Counted from the stretch's first letter, positions 26,940 through 37,265 are shown. The stretch: 64,000 bases of DNA from Eshraghiella crossota (GCF_025148445.1 NZ_CP102270.1:2343001-2407000), one strand, 5' to 3'. Made by a program: numbers and translations. Notes: a model not told the origin generated them from the letters alone.

Positions 26940-28108
26940 ATGAATATATTACAATCCATCTTTACCGATTATTATGAACATATCATTTACGAACTCCATC
27001 CTCGTCCTGCTGTCATTGAAAATGTCAACAAGATGATCCATTGTGGCGACCCTTCCCACGGTGGTGCTATGTATGGCTGTCCTCACTGTGGCAATCTTAA
27101 ATTTGTTCCCTTTCGCTGTAAAAGCCGTTTTTGCCCTTCCTGCGGAAACAAATACAATCAGCTCCGTTCTTTCCATATGTCCTGCAAGCTCGTTGCCTGT
27201 GTTCATCGCCATTGTGTATTCACTATCCCGAAAGAACTTCGTGATTATTTTCTTAAGGACAGATCTCTCTTAAATTGTTTATTCCATTCTGTCCGCGATG
27301 TTATCCTCCGCATGTTTTCCAAAATGAATAAAGCTGAAAACTTTACCCCCGGATTCATCTGTGTCCTTCACACCTTTGGGCGTGATCTAAAATGGAATCC
27401 CCACATCCACGCCCTCATTTCCGAAGGCGGCGCCGGCTATATCACCCCATGGCGCCCTGTCAAACATTTTGATTATAACTTTCTTCGGAATGCCTTCCGT
27501 AAAGTACTGCTTGAGCAGCTTGTTTCCTGTATTGGCCCATCTTTTCGTAAAGTTAAAAATGAAATGTACACGAATCACGCGGATGGGTTTTATGTTCGTG
27601 TAAAGCCGAATCTCTGCACCCCTGATATTACCATTAAATACATCAGCCGATATCTCGGCAGACCTGTTATTGCTACATCCCGTATTGATCATTATGACGG
27701 TGAAAATGTAACTTTTTCATTACCAGACACGAAGATGACAAAACTGTTACCGAAACCATCCCTGCTTTGGACTTCATCAAAAAACTGATTGTCCATATCC
27801 CCGAAAAACATTTCAAAATGCTCCGCTACTATGGGATATATGCAAAACATCATAAGCAGGAAAAGAAGCTCCGTAAATGTGTTTCTGTTGAAAAACAACG
27901 TTTCATACGTTCTATTCAGGACTGGCGGCAGTCCATTCTGCTCTCTTTCGGATACAACCCTCTATGTTGTTCCAAATGTGGTACCTCTATGTTGGTTTTA
28001 GAAGTTTACCACAAAAAAAACTTCATAAACAACGTCATGGCGAATCCAACACATTCGCTCTTTTGTCATGTCATTTTTTATTTCCAGTTCATTATACACC
28101 ATTTCTGA
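26940..28108 (+). pseudogene. IS91-type transposase, frameshifted
   Basis: The first frame (282 codons) has the N-terminal zinc-binding domain (CPHCGNLKFVPFRCKSRFCPSCG) and the IS91/IS801-type core with HTFGRDLKWNPHIHALISEGG (HUH-like His pair) and KYISRYLGRPVIA. Around 27710 the frame is lost; the correct continuation (RHEDDKTVTETIPALDFIKK) is in another frame and runs to about 28020 with a last zinc-ribbon CCSKCGTSM. A single-base loss in a T-run near 27715 explains it. No ribosome site is evident. The element should be inactive. Confidence 0.85.
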
Positions 28109-28181
28109 CGATTTGAGAAATTTCCTATAAAGTGAAAAAGGGATTATATTGTGAATATATTCACTGTTTTTTAGGTCTAAG

Positions 28182-28227
28182 TCGGTCATTCTCAATCATT
28201 CTCGGTCTTTTTCAGTCATTCTCGGTC
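28182..28227. repeat. Short direct repeats in 394-bp gene-free stretch after IS91 remnant
   Basis: TCATTCTC occurs at 28186, 28196 and 28216, two of them followed by GGTC. The stretch 28109-28459 holds no open frame I can support; it is AT-rich and probably the right end of the IS91-type element plus old flank. Confidence 0.5.
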
Positions 28228-28459
28228 ATAGGCGTTCACGAAAACCCCCAAAAAATACAAAATTTGCAATATTTTTACCATTTGCGCATCACCCCTTTTA
28301 AAAAAAGTTTTTTATGCTAAAATTATACTATGAAGATAATTATTAGCTCTTCACTTATTCAAAGAGAACTGTAGTAAAATCCTATCGGCATACCAAAGTA
28401 TACTTATTTACTTTTTTAACTTACTACAGTTTGTGGGGTATTTGACATATAATATGGGA

Positions 28460-28504
28460 GCCCCTGACGTATAATATACCATACGCCAAGGGCTTCTTTT
28501 TTTT
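28460..28504 (+). terminator. Terminator facing plus strand at end of mobile island
   Basis: Imperfect stem GCCCCTGACGTAT (28460-28472) / ATACGCCAAGGGC (28481-28493) followed by TTC and eight T. The T-tract serves plus-strand transcripts from the island; for spmB on the minus strand it may work only weakly. Confidence 0.75.
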
Positions 28505-29030
28505 ATATTACCATACTCGTAATAACTACGCTTGCAGCAACTCCTGCCATTGTTGCTATAAATGCTCCTGCAAGAGTCCATCGTGTTTTGGTAACCTTTG
28601 CCGCCGTAGCATATACACTTAAAGTATAAAATATTGTCTCCGTACAGCTCATAATGATACTCACGAGGAATCCCTCATAAGAATCCGTCCCACACCGCTC
28701 AAATAAATCCAGGCATAATGTATTTGCCGCATTTGATGAGAAAAATCTTACTATAATAATCGGAATCACATCCGCCGGTACTCCGATATGTGTAGTATAT
28801 TTTCCGATGGCCTTGGCAATCCACAATAACAGACCGGATGCGCTTATAACCTTAACACCTATCATTAATCCAATAAGTGTAGGAATTATTGAAAGGACAG
28901 TCCCCAGTCCGTCCTTTGCCCCATCAATAAACTGTTCATAGACTTTCTGTTTTTTTATCAGACCATAACCCACAATAAAAATTGCAGTAATCGGAATCAT
29001 AAATTCCGAAAGATATATTATTATTTTCAT
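28503..29030 (-). CDS. spmB: Spore maturation protein B
   Basis: The 175-residue integral membrane protein of the nucleoside-recognition (Gate) family has about five hydrophobic segments and the SpmB hallmark IIIVRFFSSNAANTLCLDLFE. SpmA and SpmB together are needed for normal dehydration of the spore core in Bacillus and Clostridium. The usual partner spmA is not adjacent but lies 4.4 kb upstream on the same strand. No strong ribosome site is visible at the chosen ATG, and a hairpin separates it from the preceding gene. Confidence 0.93.
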   Translation of the reverse strand: MKIIIYLSEFMIPITAIFIVGYGLIKKQKVYEQFIDGAKDGLGTVLSIIPTLIGLMIGVKVISASGLLLWIAKAIGKYTTHIGVPADVIPIIIVRFFSSNAANTLCLDLFERCGTDSYEGFLVSIIMSCTETIFYTLSVYATAAKVTKTRWTLAGAFIATMAGVAASVVITSMVI

Positions 29031-29035
29031 AAAAT

Positions 29036-29074
29036 AACCGAAGCATAGAATTACTACTATTCTATGCTCCGGTT
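29036..29074 (-). terminator. Terminator between AI-2E permease gene and spmB
   Basis: Stem AACCGGAGCATAGAA / TTCTATGCTTCGGTT on the minus strand (29060-29074 / 29036-29050) with one G-T pair, followed by ATTTTAT. It partly isolates spmB from upstream transcription. Confidence 0.7.
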
Positions 29075-29087
29075 ACTTTTATAATTA

Positions 29088-30443
29088 TTAATTTTTATTC
29101 TTATCATCATCAGGATGAACTTTATATGACTTAAATCTGGTAAGTCTGCTTACCCTCTTTGCCTTAGCTTCTGCTCTTTCCTGAATCTCTATATGCCTGT
29201 CAAGTTCGTATTCATCATACATTTCTGTTCTGTTTCTCTTATCAAGGCCCTTTTTCACAAGTCTTCTTATAATATCATAGAGTACCGCAAAAACAGGTAC
29301 ACCTAAAACCATTCCGGCAAATCCCCATATACCGCCGAAAAATGTAATGGAAAAGAGTACCCAGAAACTTGAAAGTCCTGTACTGTTGCCGAGTATCTTA
29401 GGTCCGAGAATATTACCGTCAAACTGCTGTATTGCCACAATTATTATGATAAAATACAGGCACTTTATAGGGCTTATCATAAGGACAATAAGTGCCGACG
29501 GAATTGCTCCGATAAAAGGTCCGAAAAACGGAATAATATTGGTAATGCCTACAAAAACGCTTATAAGCAAAGCATATGGTATTCTGCAAAGTGATGTAAC
29601 AATGAAACAGAGTATACCTATGATAATGGAATCTATTATTTTACCATTAATAAATCCACTGAACATCTTATCTGTATACTTGATTTCTTCCATAACCTTG
29701 TCCGCCCATTTTCCTTTAAAAATGCTGTATACAAGCATCTTACCCTGGACTGCGAATTTCTTACGTTCATGAAGAATGTATATACATGAAACACCACCGA
29801 CAAGTATATCTTTAAGAAGTACAAGTATGCTTTTAAGGCTGTTCGTAACACCTGAAATCACAACCTCTGTTTTGCCGCCATTTATAAGGAATTCATTGAG
29901 AAATTCCACAACTTTGTCTGAGAAATTCGTAAAAAAGTCTTTAATCTGTGCCTGCATATTCGCATTATTCTTTGCAAGCTTTGTCAGCCAGTCCGAAATA
30001 TTCTGAAGCCATCCCGGAACATTCTCAGATATAGTCATTACACTGTCTATTACCTCAGGAATAATGGCTGCAAAAAGAACATATACAAGTGCAACAAACA
30101 ATATTGCCGTACACCCTATTGCTATATTAATCTGCAGATTTTTTGCCCGCTTTCTATTCTTTAATTTAGCAAAAGCCTTGCCAAGCCAGTTTTCAAAAAT
30201 AGCACATATCGGCTTAAGCAGATATGCCAGAACCGCACCTATTATAAATGCCCTTACGCTTTGGATTGATATTTTGAAAAATCCAAACAGTGACTTATCT
30301 TCAAAAAATAAATAATAAAATAAAATACATGCTGCAACTACAATAAATGCAACCAGACCGATTGTCAGATATTTATTAGGCAGCTTAAATCTTTTTCTGC
30401 CGGATGTTCCCGTTTCTTCTGTTTTAACACAGTTGTCGTCCAT
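29088..30443 (-). CDS. AI-2E family transporter (PerM-like membrane protein)
   Basis: The 451-residue protein has about eight membrane helices: N-terminal pair after a basic leader, a central periplasmic helical domain, and the conserved C-terminal block with ISVFVGITNIIPFFGPFIGAIP and GPKILGNSTGLSSFWVLFSI. Family members include TqsA and Na+(Li+)/H+ antiporters, so the substrate cannot be set from sequence. The C-terminal tail (about 395-451) is long, charged and cytoplasmic. The ribosome site AGAGGTGACAT precedes the ATG. Confidence 0.88.
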   Translation of the reverse strand: MDDNCVKTEETGTSGRKRFKLPNKYLTIGLVAFIVVAACILFYYLFFEDKSLFGFFKISIQSVRAFIIGAVLAYLLKPICAIFENWLGKAFAKLKNRKRAKNLQINIAIGCTAILFVALVYVLFAAIIPEVIDSVMTISENVPGWLQNISDWLTKLAKNNANMQAQIKDFFTNFSDKVVEFLNEFLINGGKTEVVISGVTNSLKSILVLLKDILVGGVSCIYILHERKKFAVQGKMLVYSIFKGKWADKVMEEIKYTDKMFSGFINGKIIDSIIIGILCFIVTSLCRIPYALLISVFVGITNIIPFFGPFIGAIPSALIVLMISPIKCLYFIIIIVAIQQFDGNILGPKILGNSTGLSSFWVLFSITFFGGIWGFAGMVLGVPVFAVLYDIIRRLVKKGLDKRNRTEMYDEYELDRHIEIQERAEAKAKRVSRLTRFKSYKVHPDDDKNKN

Positions 30444-30511
30444 ATGTCACCTCTTAAATTTTATGATTTTGTATCTGCGTATCCTATGTCATGTAATTAT
30501 ACACTAACATA

Positions 30512-32392
30512 TTATTTTTTTCTACTTTCAAATATAATAAAACGGTCTATTGAATTAAGAATATCCGCAAAGTCTTCCCTTGGTGCAAGCTCAACATATT
30601 TTGTAAGCAATTCGGTTTCGCTGTTTTTATATCTTCCGTAAAAAATATCAAAAACATTATGTCCCCGCATATAGCGTTTTATAAGTTCCATATTATCTTT
30701 TACATCCTGTATACTTTGCAGATCATGTCCCATAATCTGTTTTAAATGTATTCCGCTCCTTATCCTGTTCAGATATTCTTTCCATTTCTGAAGAAATATT
30801 TTGTAAAAATCTGATTCTGACTTAATGACACCTAATTTTGCCATTATCGCGGGATTAAGAAAATAGTTTTCAAAAGAATAGTATTTTAATATAAGGACAT
30901 TCTTCTCCGTTACTCTCGGGAGATGGTCTACGTCCCGTAAATCCTGCTCTTCGTAATACCTGCAAAGCTGTTTTCTCAATTCTTTTGGTTTTTTACCGTC
31001 ACCGTCCCTTATCATCAGAAACTGGTCTCTTATATATACCTGATTCATATATTTAAGGTTGGCATAGGTCTTAATATTGGTACAACTGTTGGTAGTAATT
31101 ATCGCAACCCTGCTAAGATTGCCATCTTCGTCATACATCTCACTATAATATTTTTTTAGAAGAATAGGAAGTCTGCTTTTATCCTGTTTTCCCTCAACAA
31201 TAAAAACAAAGTTCACATTCATCAGATCGTTTGCCGTATATCCCAGATCTGACAAAATGACACTTATATCCGTCTTTTCCTTAACCACGGACCTTCCTTC
31301 CCTGTCACAGACCATCTGTCTTATCTGCCTGCTGTTAAAATTAGGGAGAAGATTAGGCGAATGTGTTGTAAAAATAACCTGGTGTTTTTTGGAAAGACGA
31401 TAAAGAATATCCCCTGACTTTTTTTGTAATGTAGGATGTAATGACATTTCAGGTTCTTCCATCATTATGATGCATGGATAATTACTATCATCCAGATCTG
31501 CTTCCAGAAGGGACAGCATGTATATGCTTCTCATTCCCCGTCCCATATATGATACAGGCCTTGTAAATCCGCCTGCATCTGTATGAATCTCCGTGTTCAC
31601 GGTAAGCATGCTTTCCAAATCATTATTCATTGAATATACAATGGTGTCCTGTCCTCCGTTTCTTCTGTATATCCTGTTCACCTTTGCCGAAAACTCATCA
31701 AGATTCATCTGATATGTCTTATATTCAAGAAGCTTTGAAGTTTCAAAGGCGGTCAATTCCTCCACCGTTTTTCTGTTTATAAGGCCAATACAGGAAAAAC
31801 AATGGTTGCATTTTTTGGCATGCTCAAAAATACAACATCCTGCTTTCATACATTTCATTTCCTCATTTTCCTGCAAAAAAAGCATATCCCTGGAAAATAC
31901 GGTAAGGTTTCTCTCCGCATCCAAGTAATATATTTTTGGAAAAATTGTTGAAATCCACTGGTTATTTTTATGAAAACCGTCATCCCACCTTACTTTTCCT
32001 GTCCTATTGGCATAAAAGGTAAACGATAACACGCCACCATCAGGTTCGTCAAATTCTTCTCCATCCGGAACATAGGACGGAAGCCGTTCTCCAAATTCCC
32101 TGAGCCATGGTTCATATCTCCGGCAGCGGCTGACCAATCCCATTTTTTGAAGATTGGCAAGGTCACTGTCAAAAATTCTGAGTCTTATGCTTATTTCGAT
32201 ATTGGCACCACTGTCATCAAAATCATCGAATTGTATTTTGTAGTCACCACATACCGCTCTTATTGCATCTATTACCGTACTTTTTCCTGTATTATTCTGT
32301 CCTACGAGAATAAGTGCATTTTCTATATCTTTAATTTCCAGATTATCTATTGATTTAAAATTACTGATGCGGATATATTCTATTCTCATCAT
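30512..32392 (-). CDS. OLD-family ATP-dependent nuclease (ABC-type ATPase plus TOPRIM), Cys-rich insert
   Basis: The 626-residue protein has Walker A GQNNTGKST (31-39), a signature-like SYMGRGMRSI (281-290), Walker B IIMMEEPEMSLHP (308-320), H344 (FTTHSPN) and a TOPRIM domain with E400 (FIVEGKQD) and DGDG (463-466). OLD nucleases cut DNA and take part in phage defence. Residues 181-201 carry six cysteines (C-x4-CC-x7-C-x2-C-x2-C), a probable metal-binding insert. No UvrD-like partner as in Gabija is adjacent, so it appears to be a solo OLD. Start could be the second ATG (32387-32389), better spaced from GGAGGAA. Confidence 0.9.
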   Translation of the reverse strand: MMRIEYIRISNFKSIDNLEIKDIENALILVGQNNTGKSTVIDAIRAVCGDYKIQFDDFDDSGANIEISIRLRIFDSDLANLQKMGLVSRCRRYEPWLREFGERLPSYVPDGEEFDEPDGGVLSFTFYANRTGKVRWDDGFHKNNQWISTIFPKIYYLDAERNLTVFSRDMLFLQENEEMKCMKAGCCIFEHAKKCNHCFSCIGLINRKTVEELTAFETSKLLEYKTYQMNLDEFSAKVNRIYRRNGGQDTIVYSMNNDLESMLTVNTEIHTDAGGFTRPVSYMGRGMRSIYMLSLLEADLDDSNYPCIIMMEEPEMSLHPTLQKKSGDILYRLSKKHQVIFTTHSPNLLPNFNSRQIRQMVCDREGRSVVKEKTDISVILSDLGYTANDLMNVNFVFIVEGKQDKSRLPILLKKYYSEMYDEDGNLSRVAIITTNSCTNIKTYANLKYMNQVYIRDQFLMIRDGDGKKPKELRKQLCRYYEEQDLRDVDHLPRVTEKNVLILKYYSFENYFLNPAIMAKLGVIKSESDFYKIFLQKWKEYLNRIRSGIHLKQIMGHDLQSIQDVKDNMELIKRYMRGHNVFDIFYGRYKNSETELLTKYVELAPREDFADILNSIDRFIIFESRKK

Positions 32393-32408
32393 TTCCTCCG
32401 TATTCCGG

Positions 32409-33398
32409 TTACTTTACCTGATTCATCTGATTGATTGAGCCTTTCTTGAAATCCATAGCATTATCAAGGGTTGTCCTGCTTATTGCTTCAAGGGCTTCTT
32501 CAGTAAAAAAAGCCTGATGAGAGGTTATAATTACGTTAGGGAATGAAAGAAGCCTTGCTGTAATTGAAGACTCAAGAATATCTTCCTCCCTGTTCTCAAA
32601 TACATTGTGTCCTTCTTCCTCGTACACATCAAGACCCACGCCGTGGAATTTTTTTGATCTTATGCCTGCAATCAGGTCTTCCGTGTCAACAAGTTCGCCT
32701 CTTGACGTATTTACAAAAATAACATTATCCTTCATAAGAGAAATAGTCTTGGCATTAATCATATGATAATTCTCCACAGTAAGCGGGCAATGTAAAGATA
32801 TAAGGTCAGATTCCCGTAAAACTTCTTCTAACTCTTTGTATTCTATAAAATCAAGATTTTTGTTAGGGTACTTATCGTAAGCTATTACTTTCATCCCAAA
32901 TCCGTGACAGATTCTTGCCATTGCCGCTCCTATCTTGCCTGTTCCGATTATACCCGCTGTTTTTCCGTAAAAATTAAGTCCCTTGAGTCCCACAAGGCTG
33001 AAGTTATTCTCTCTTACCTTTATATATTCTTTATGAATTCTTCTGTTAACACACATAGCAAGTGTCATGGCGTGTTCTGCTACTGCTTCAGGCGAATATC
33101 CCGGAACACGAAGCACTGTAATACCCAGATCATCGGCAGTGGCAAGGTCAACATTATTATAACCCGCGCATCTCATAAGAATAAGTGAGACGCCCTTTTC
33201 TCCCAATGTTTTTATTGTATTCTTACCAAGGTCAGAACTTACAAACGCACATATGGCATCATACCCATCCGCGAGAGATGCTGTTCTTTCATTTATATCT
33301 GTTTCTATATAGTCAACTGTGATTTCAGGATAATCTTTTAGCTGTTTGTTAAAAGATTCGATATCATATTGTTTTGCATCATAAAATAAAATTTTCAT
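32409..33398 (-). CDS. ldhA: D-lactate / D-2-hydroxyacid dehydrogenase
   Basis: The 329-residue enzyme has the NAD-binding motif GIIGTGKIGAAMARI and the catalytic triad of the family: Arg in NTSRGELVD, Glu in GLDVYEEE and His in ITSHQAFFT. The overall pattern (RCAGYNNVDL, VPGYSPEAVAEHA) is that of fermentative D-lactate dehydrogenase LdhA, reducing pyruvate to D-lactate with NADH. AGGAGGAAATCTT precedes the ATG. It lies between spmA and the OLD nuclease gene without a clear functional link. Confidence 0.9.
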   Translation of the reverse strand: MKILFYDAKQYDIESFNKQLKDYPEITVDYIETDINERTASLADGYDAICAFVSSDLGKNTIKTLGEKGVSLILMRCAGYNNVDLATADDLGITVLRVPGYSPEAVAEHAMTLAMCVNRRIHKEYIKVRENNFSLVGLKGLNFYGKTAGIIGTGKIGAAMARICHGFGMKVIAYDKYPNKNLDFIEYKELEEVLRESDLISLHCPLTVENYHMINAKTISLMKDNVIFVNTSRGELVDTEDLIAGIRSKKFHGVGLDVYEEEGHNVFENREEDILESSITARLLSFPNVIITSHQAFFTEEALEAISRTTLDNAMDFKKGSINQMNQVK

Positions 33399-33446
33399 AA
33401 GATTTCCTCCTGTTGTTCATTAACATTTTTCTCCCTCATTATACCA

Positions 33447-34061
33447 TTATCTGTTGTTTTTATGTACAATTTTATCTTTCTTTTCCATTATTTTTACAAA
33501 AATAATTCCGGCCAGGGTGCTTACCGAAGTTGCTATTATGCCGGGTATTATTATTCCCGCAGGATTAATGCTTCCATACTGTGCCCGATAAGCAATTACT
33601 GTTATCGGAATAAGCTGGATTGAGGAAATATTTATTATAAGAAAGGCGCACATGGCAGAGGACATAGATGTTATATGTTCTCCCGCCTTATCATCCTGTA
33701 AGTCAGAAAGTGCTTCCATCGCCTTAAGCCCCGCCGGAGTTGCTGCTACACCTAATCCAAGAAAATTAGAAACAAGATTAACGGTTATATATTTTCTTGC
33801 TCTATGTTCCTTAGGAACGGAGGGGAAAAGAAATGTTACAACCGGCGACAATTTTTCCTGTATACAGTTAATAAGACCGCTTTTCATGGCAATGTTCATT
33901 AACCCTGTCCAAAGTGCAACAACTCCAAACAATGTCATTGCCATATCAATCGCAGATCCACCTCCTGTAAGAAGTGCATCTGTTATTTTATCCACATTAC
34001 CTGTTATCATGCCATACAAAGTCCCTGCAAGAACCATAAATGCCCATAAATAATTAAGCAT
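33447..34061 (-). CDS. spmA: Spore maturation protein A
   Basis: The 204-residue membrane protein of the Gate family starts MLNYLWAFMVLAG at the ATG 34059-34061 (AAAGG eight bases before); an in-frame GTG nine bases upstream is less likely. It carries GGGSAIDMAMTLFGVVALWTGLM and the SpmA block VNLVSNFLGLGVAATPAGLKAMEAL. It acts with SpmB during spore core dehydration. Normally spmA and spmB are neighbours; here ldhA, an OLD nuclease gene and a permease gene lie between them. Confidence 0.93.
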   Translation of the reverse strand: MLNYLWAFMVLAGTLYGMITGNVDKITDALLTGGGSAIDMAMTLFGVVALWTGLMNIAMKSGLINCIQEKLSPVVTFLFPSVPKEHRARKYITVNLVSNFLGLGVAATPAGLKAMEALSDLQDDKAGEHITSMSSAMCAFLIINISSIQLIPITVIAYRAQYGSINPAGIIIPGIIATSVSTLAGIIFVKIMEKKDKIVHKNNR

Positions 34062-34122
34062 AAAAAACACCTTTTTTAATAATATATTCCGGGAAGCTAT
34101 TATTTATTACATTTTTATATAT

Positions 34123-34154
34123 AAAAAGTGGCATAATCCAAAAGATCATGCCGC
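34123..34154 (-). terminator. Terminator after AIM24-like gene
   Basis: Minus strand stem GCGGCATGATC (34144-34154) / GATTATGCCAC (34128-34138) with small mismatch, followed by TTTTTAT. Confidence 0.75.
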
Positions 34155-34183
34155 TTCCGTAAAAACCATCCGTATATCGTTTA

Positions 34184-34855
34184 TTATTTGTTAGTTGATC
34201 CTAACGCGCCAAACATTTTGCTCATTGGCATTGACTGAACGTATACTTTACCAGGACCTGTTACAATCGTGTTAAAGAAACCTTCTCCACCAAATAAAGC
34301 ATTCTTAACGCCGCCTGTTGACTTAATATCCATTTTGCATGTTGCTTCCATTGCCGCAAGATAACCGGTATCAAGAACAATCTGCTGACCGGGTGCCAAT
34401 TCATATTCTTTGCAATATCCGTCAATTTCAATAAATGCAAGTCCCTGACCTGATAATTTCTGCATAATAAATCCTTCACCGCCAAAGAAACCTGCTCCAA
34501 GCTTTTTCTGGAAAGCTACTGAAAGTTCAATGCCCGGTGTGCATGAAAGAAATGATGATTTCTGACAGATAAGCTCTCTGCCCGGAACAATCTCAAATGG
34601 TTTGATGCTTCCCGGTAAACTTGATGCCATGGCAATCATTCCCGGACCACCCTGTGCTGTATAACGGTTCATAAATAATTTTTCACCGCTGAACATTCTT
34701 CCCATCATCTTACCAAAACCACCATTGGTAGTTGTCTCCATTAGCATATTAGGAGACATCCACGACATTGCTCCTCCTTCTGTCATAATTGTTTCGCCTG
34801 CTTCGAGGTTCAAAATAAGTGTTGGCAATGTACCGCCTTCAATTGTGTAATTCAT
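34184..34855 (-). CDS. AIM24 / TIGR00266 family protein
   Basis: The 223-residue protein is rich in glycine and methionine with EAGETIMTEGGAMSWMS at about 20-36 and GGEGFFNTIVTGPGKVYVQSMP near the end, the usual start and end blocks of the AIM24 family. The fold is a double beta-helix of unknown biochemical function; members in yeast affect mitochondrial inner membrane complexes, and in Bacillus YwaF/YdjG-like roles are unclear. AGGAGGAAAAG lies upstream of the ATG. Gene stands alone between aconitase-like and spmA genes. Confidence 0.85.
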   Translation of the reverse strand: MNYTIEGGTLPTLILNLEAGETIMTEGGAMSWMSPNMLMETTTNGGFGKMMGRMFSGEKLFMNRYTAQGGPGMIAMASSLPGSIKPFEIVPGRELICQKSSFLSCTPGIELSVAFQKKLGAGFFGGEGFIMQKLSGQGLAFIEIDGYCKEYELAPGQQIVLDTGYLAAMEATCKMDIKSTGGVKNALFGGEGFFNTIVTGPGKVYVQSMPMSKMFGALGSTNK

Positions 34856-34881
34856 TCTGTCCTTTTCCTCCTATTGAATGA

Positions 34882-37161
34882 TTAGTGTGATTTATAATAA
34901 TTGATTAAACAACCATCAAGTATTATCTGTCGCTCATCATCTGTCAACGGATCCATCTTAAGCTCAAATTCTTTCATTCCTTTGTTGACTACATAAGCTT
35001 TCATCACTGAGGCTTTATCCTTAACAGCCTTGGCGATTCCCGGAATGAAAATATAGTCTCCGTTAGCAAATGGCAATTCACCTTTATCAATTATGAATGG
35101 AAGCATACCCCAGTTAATAAGGTTACTTCTGTATCTCTTTGTGGCATATTCATTAGCAATGTTGGCCCATCCGCCAAGTACCTTCTGGCATGATGCTGCC
35201 TGTTCTCTTGCCGAACCGTCACCTGGTTTAACCGCAAAAATTGTACTTCCTACACCTGTATTATCCTTACATACATCGTAGCTTTCCTTAATCTTATGCA
35301 TAATTTCCCTGAGTTCAGGTACAGCTTCACCCATACACTGTCCTGCTTCTCTTGCTTTTTCTGCCTTCTGTATTTCTTTAGCTTTTCCGACATATTCAGG
35401 ATCTTTTCTTGAAAGCGTAAACTCCGCAAGTCCAAGTGGGTTAGATCTGAATGAAGAAGTCTCTCCTGAAGGAATAAGTTCATCCGTTGTTGTTACAGGG
35501 TCATGAATCTCCGATACAACCTTGATTATAAGGTTTTCAGGAAGTTCTACCATCTGTGGCCAGTCCTTGATATTAGGACCAAACTGTATCTCCTGTTCAG
35601 GGTCTGCAACGCCCTTACTGTCAAAAACTCTGTTTTCATATATTGTCTTATCAAAATGATATGTAGGTCCTGTGTATTCCACATCCATATCTGTTGCAGC
35701 CGTAAGGAATCCCTTGTTAGCCGCTGTTGCAGCGATTGAACGTGCATCCATAAGAGCAACCGAAGCAACCTGACCGTTCTGTATCTTAGAGCCTTCTCTG
35801 TTAGGGAAGTTTCTTGTTGAATGTCTGATAGAAAACGCGTTGTTGGCAGGTGTATCTCCGGCACCGAAACAAGGTCCGCAGAATGCTGTCTTAACAATCG
35901 CACCTGTCGCCATAAGGTCTGCAAGTCTGCCGTTTCTTGCAAGTTCAACATAAATAGGTGTACTTGCAGGATATACGCTGAGCGTAAATTCATCGGCACC
36001 GATTGATTTGCCTCTTAATATATCTGCCGCATCACAGATATTTTCGTATCCGCCGCCGGCACAGCCTGCGATAATACCCTGGTCAACATAAAGTCTGCCG
36101 TTTTTAATCTTATTGGTAAGATTGAACTGTACCTTATCTCCAAAACTTATCTTCGCTTTCTGCTCACAGTCATGAAGAATATCTTCAAGGTTGGCATTAA
36201 GTTCTTCTATTGTGTAAGCGTTACTTGGATGGAATGGCATTGCAATCATTGGCTTAATCTTGTCAAGTTCAACAAATACTGCTCCGTCATAATAAGTAAC
36301 GGCACCCGGATTAAGTTCTTTGTATGCTTCACTTCTTCCATGGATATCATAAAAGTCTTTAATCTTATCATCTGTTCTCCAGATTGATGAAAGACAGGTT
36401 GTCTCTGTTGTCATAACATCCACACCGATTCTGAAATCGGCACTGAGGTTAGATACGCCGGGACCTACAAATTCCATTACTTTATTCTTAACATAACCGT
36501 TAGCAAATACTGCTCCGATAATGGCAATTGCAACGTCCTGCGGACCAACACCCTTCACAGGTTCTCCCGTAAGGTAAATTGCCACAACACCCGGACGGTC
36601 TATATCGTATGTCTTGCATAATAACTGTTTAACAAGTTCAGGTCCGCCTTCTCCGACTGCCATTGTACCAAGAGCTCCATATCTTGTATGGCTGTCAGAA
36701 CCAAGAATCATCTTACCGCTCTCGGCAAGCATTTCCCTTGCGAACTGGTGAATAACTGCCTGATGAGGTGGTACATAAATTCCGCCGTATTTCTTGGCGC
36801 AGGTAAGACCAAACATATGGTCATCCTCATTAATTGTACCGCCTACCGCACAAAGACTGTTATGACAGTTGGTAAGTACATAAGGAATAGGGAACTTCTC
36901 GAGTCCGCTGGCTCTTGCGGTCTGGATTATACCTACAAATGTGATATCATGAGATGTCAATTTATCAAACTTTATCTGAAGCTTGTCCATATTTCCCGAA
37001 ACATTGTGGGATTCAAGGATTCCGTAAGCAATAGTATTCTTCGCCGCATCTTCTTTAACCGGTACGCTTCCTGTTAATGCTTTAAGTTCATCTAAGTTGT
37101 TCTCATCAACAACCTGTGTTCCATTAACGAGATATACGCCGTTTTTACTTAATTCGATCAT
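34882..37161 (-). CDS. Aconitate hydratase family enzyme
   Basis: The 759-residue protein has the aconitase order: [15 protein letters not shown] and [20 protein letters not shown] near the start, [4Fe-4S] ligands in IIAGCAGGG and [11 protein letters not shown], and the swivel domain with [26 protein letters not shown]. The sequence style (short-linker, YbhJ-like hydratase) differs from AcnA and AcnB, so substrate could be citrate/isocitrate or a related hydroxyacid. The citrate synthase gene 6 kb away supports a partial oxidative TCA branch leading to glutamate. GGAGG precedes the ATG. Confidence 0.88.
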   Translation of the reverse strand: MIELSKNGVYLVNGTQVVDENNLDELKALTGSVPVKEDAAKNTIAYGILESHNVSGNMDKLQIKFDKLTSHDITFVGIIQTARASGLEKFPIPYVLTNCHNSLCAVGGTINEDDHMFGLTCAKKYGGIYVPPHQAVIHQFAREMLAESGKMILGSDSHTRYGALGTMAVGEGGPELVKQLLCKTYDIDRPGVVAIYLTGEPVKGVGPQDVAIAIIGAVFANGYVKNKVMEFVGPGVSNLSADFRIGVDVMTTETTCLSSIWRTDDKIKDFYDIHGRSEAYKELNPGAVTYYDGAVFVELDKIKPMIAMPFHPSNAYTIEELNANLEDILHDCEQKAKISFGDKVQFNLTNKIKNGRLYVDQGIIAGCAGGGYENICDAADILRGKSIGADEFTLSVYPASTPIYVELARNGRLADLMATGAIVKTAFCGPCFGAGDTPANNAFSIRHSTRNFPNREGSKIQNGQVASVALMDARSIAATAANKGFLTAATDMDVEYTGPTYHFDKTIYENRVFDSKGVADPEQEIQFGPNIKDWPQMVELPENLIIKVVSEIHDPVTTTDELIPSGETSSFRSNPLGLAEFTLSRKDPEYVGKAKEIQKAEKAREAGQCMGEAVPELREIMHKIKESYDVCKDNTGVGSTIFAVKPGDGSAREQAASCQKVLGGWANIANEYATKRYRSNLINWGMLPFIIDKGELPFANGDYIFIPGIAKAVKDKASVMKAYVVNKGMKEFELKMDPLTDDERQIILDGCLINYYKSH

Positions 37162-37265
37162 ATCTTTCCTCCATAAAAATTATAATCACAGCTAATTTTA
37201 TAATATTCGTTTTAAAAAATCAATGTTTATGATATAATGAGTTCATAAAAAATTTTGGAGGGTGT

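Noticed and set aside
26940-27788. Intact transposase gene
   Set aside because: The C-terminal third, including a zinc ribbon, continues in another frame, so the gene is frameshifted.
28182-28227. CRISPR-like or iteron repeats (TCATTCTC three times)
   Set aside because: Only three short copies with irregular spacing at an element end; no cas or rep gene.
30512-32392. Gabija system
   Set aside because: Only the OLD (GajA-like) part is present; the neighbours are ldhA and a permease, not a UvrD-type helicase.
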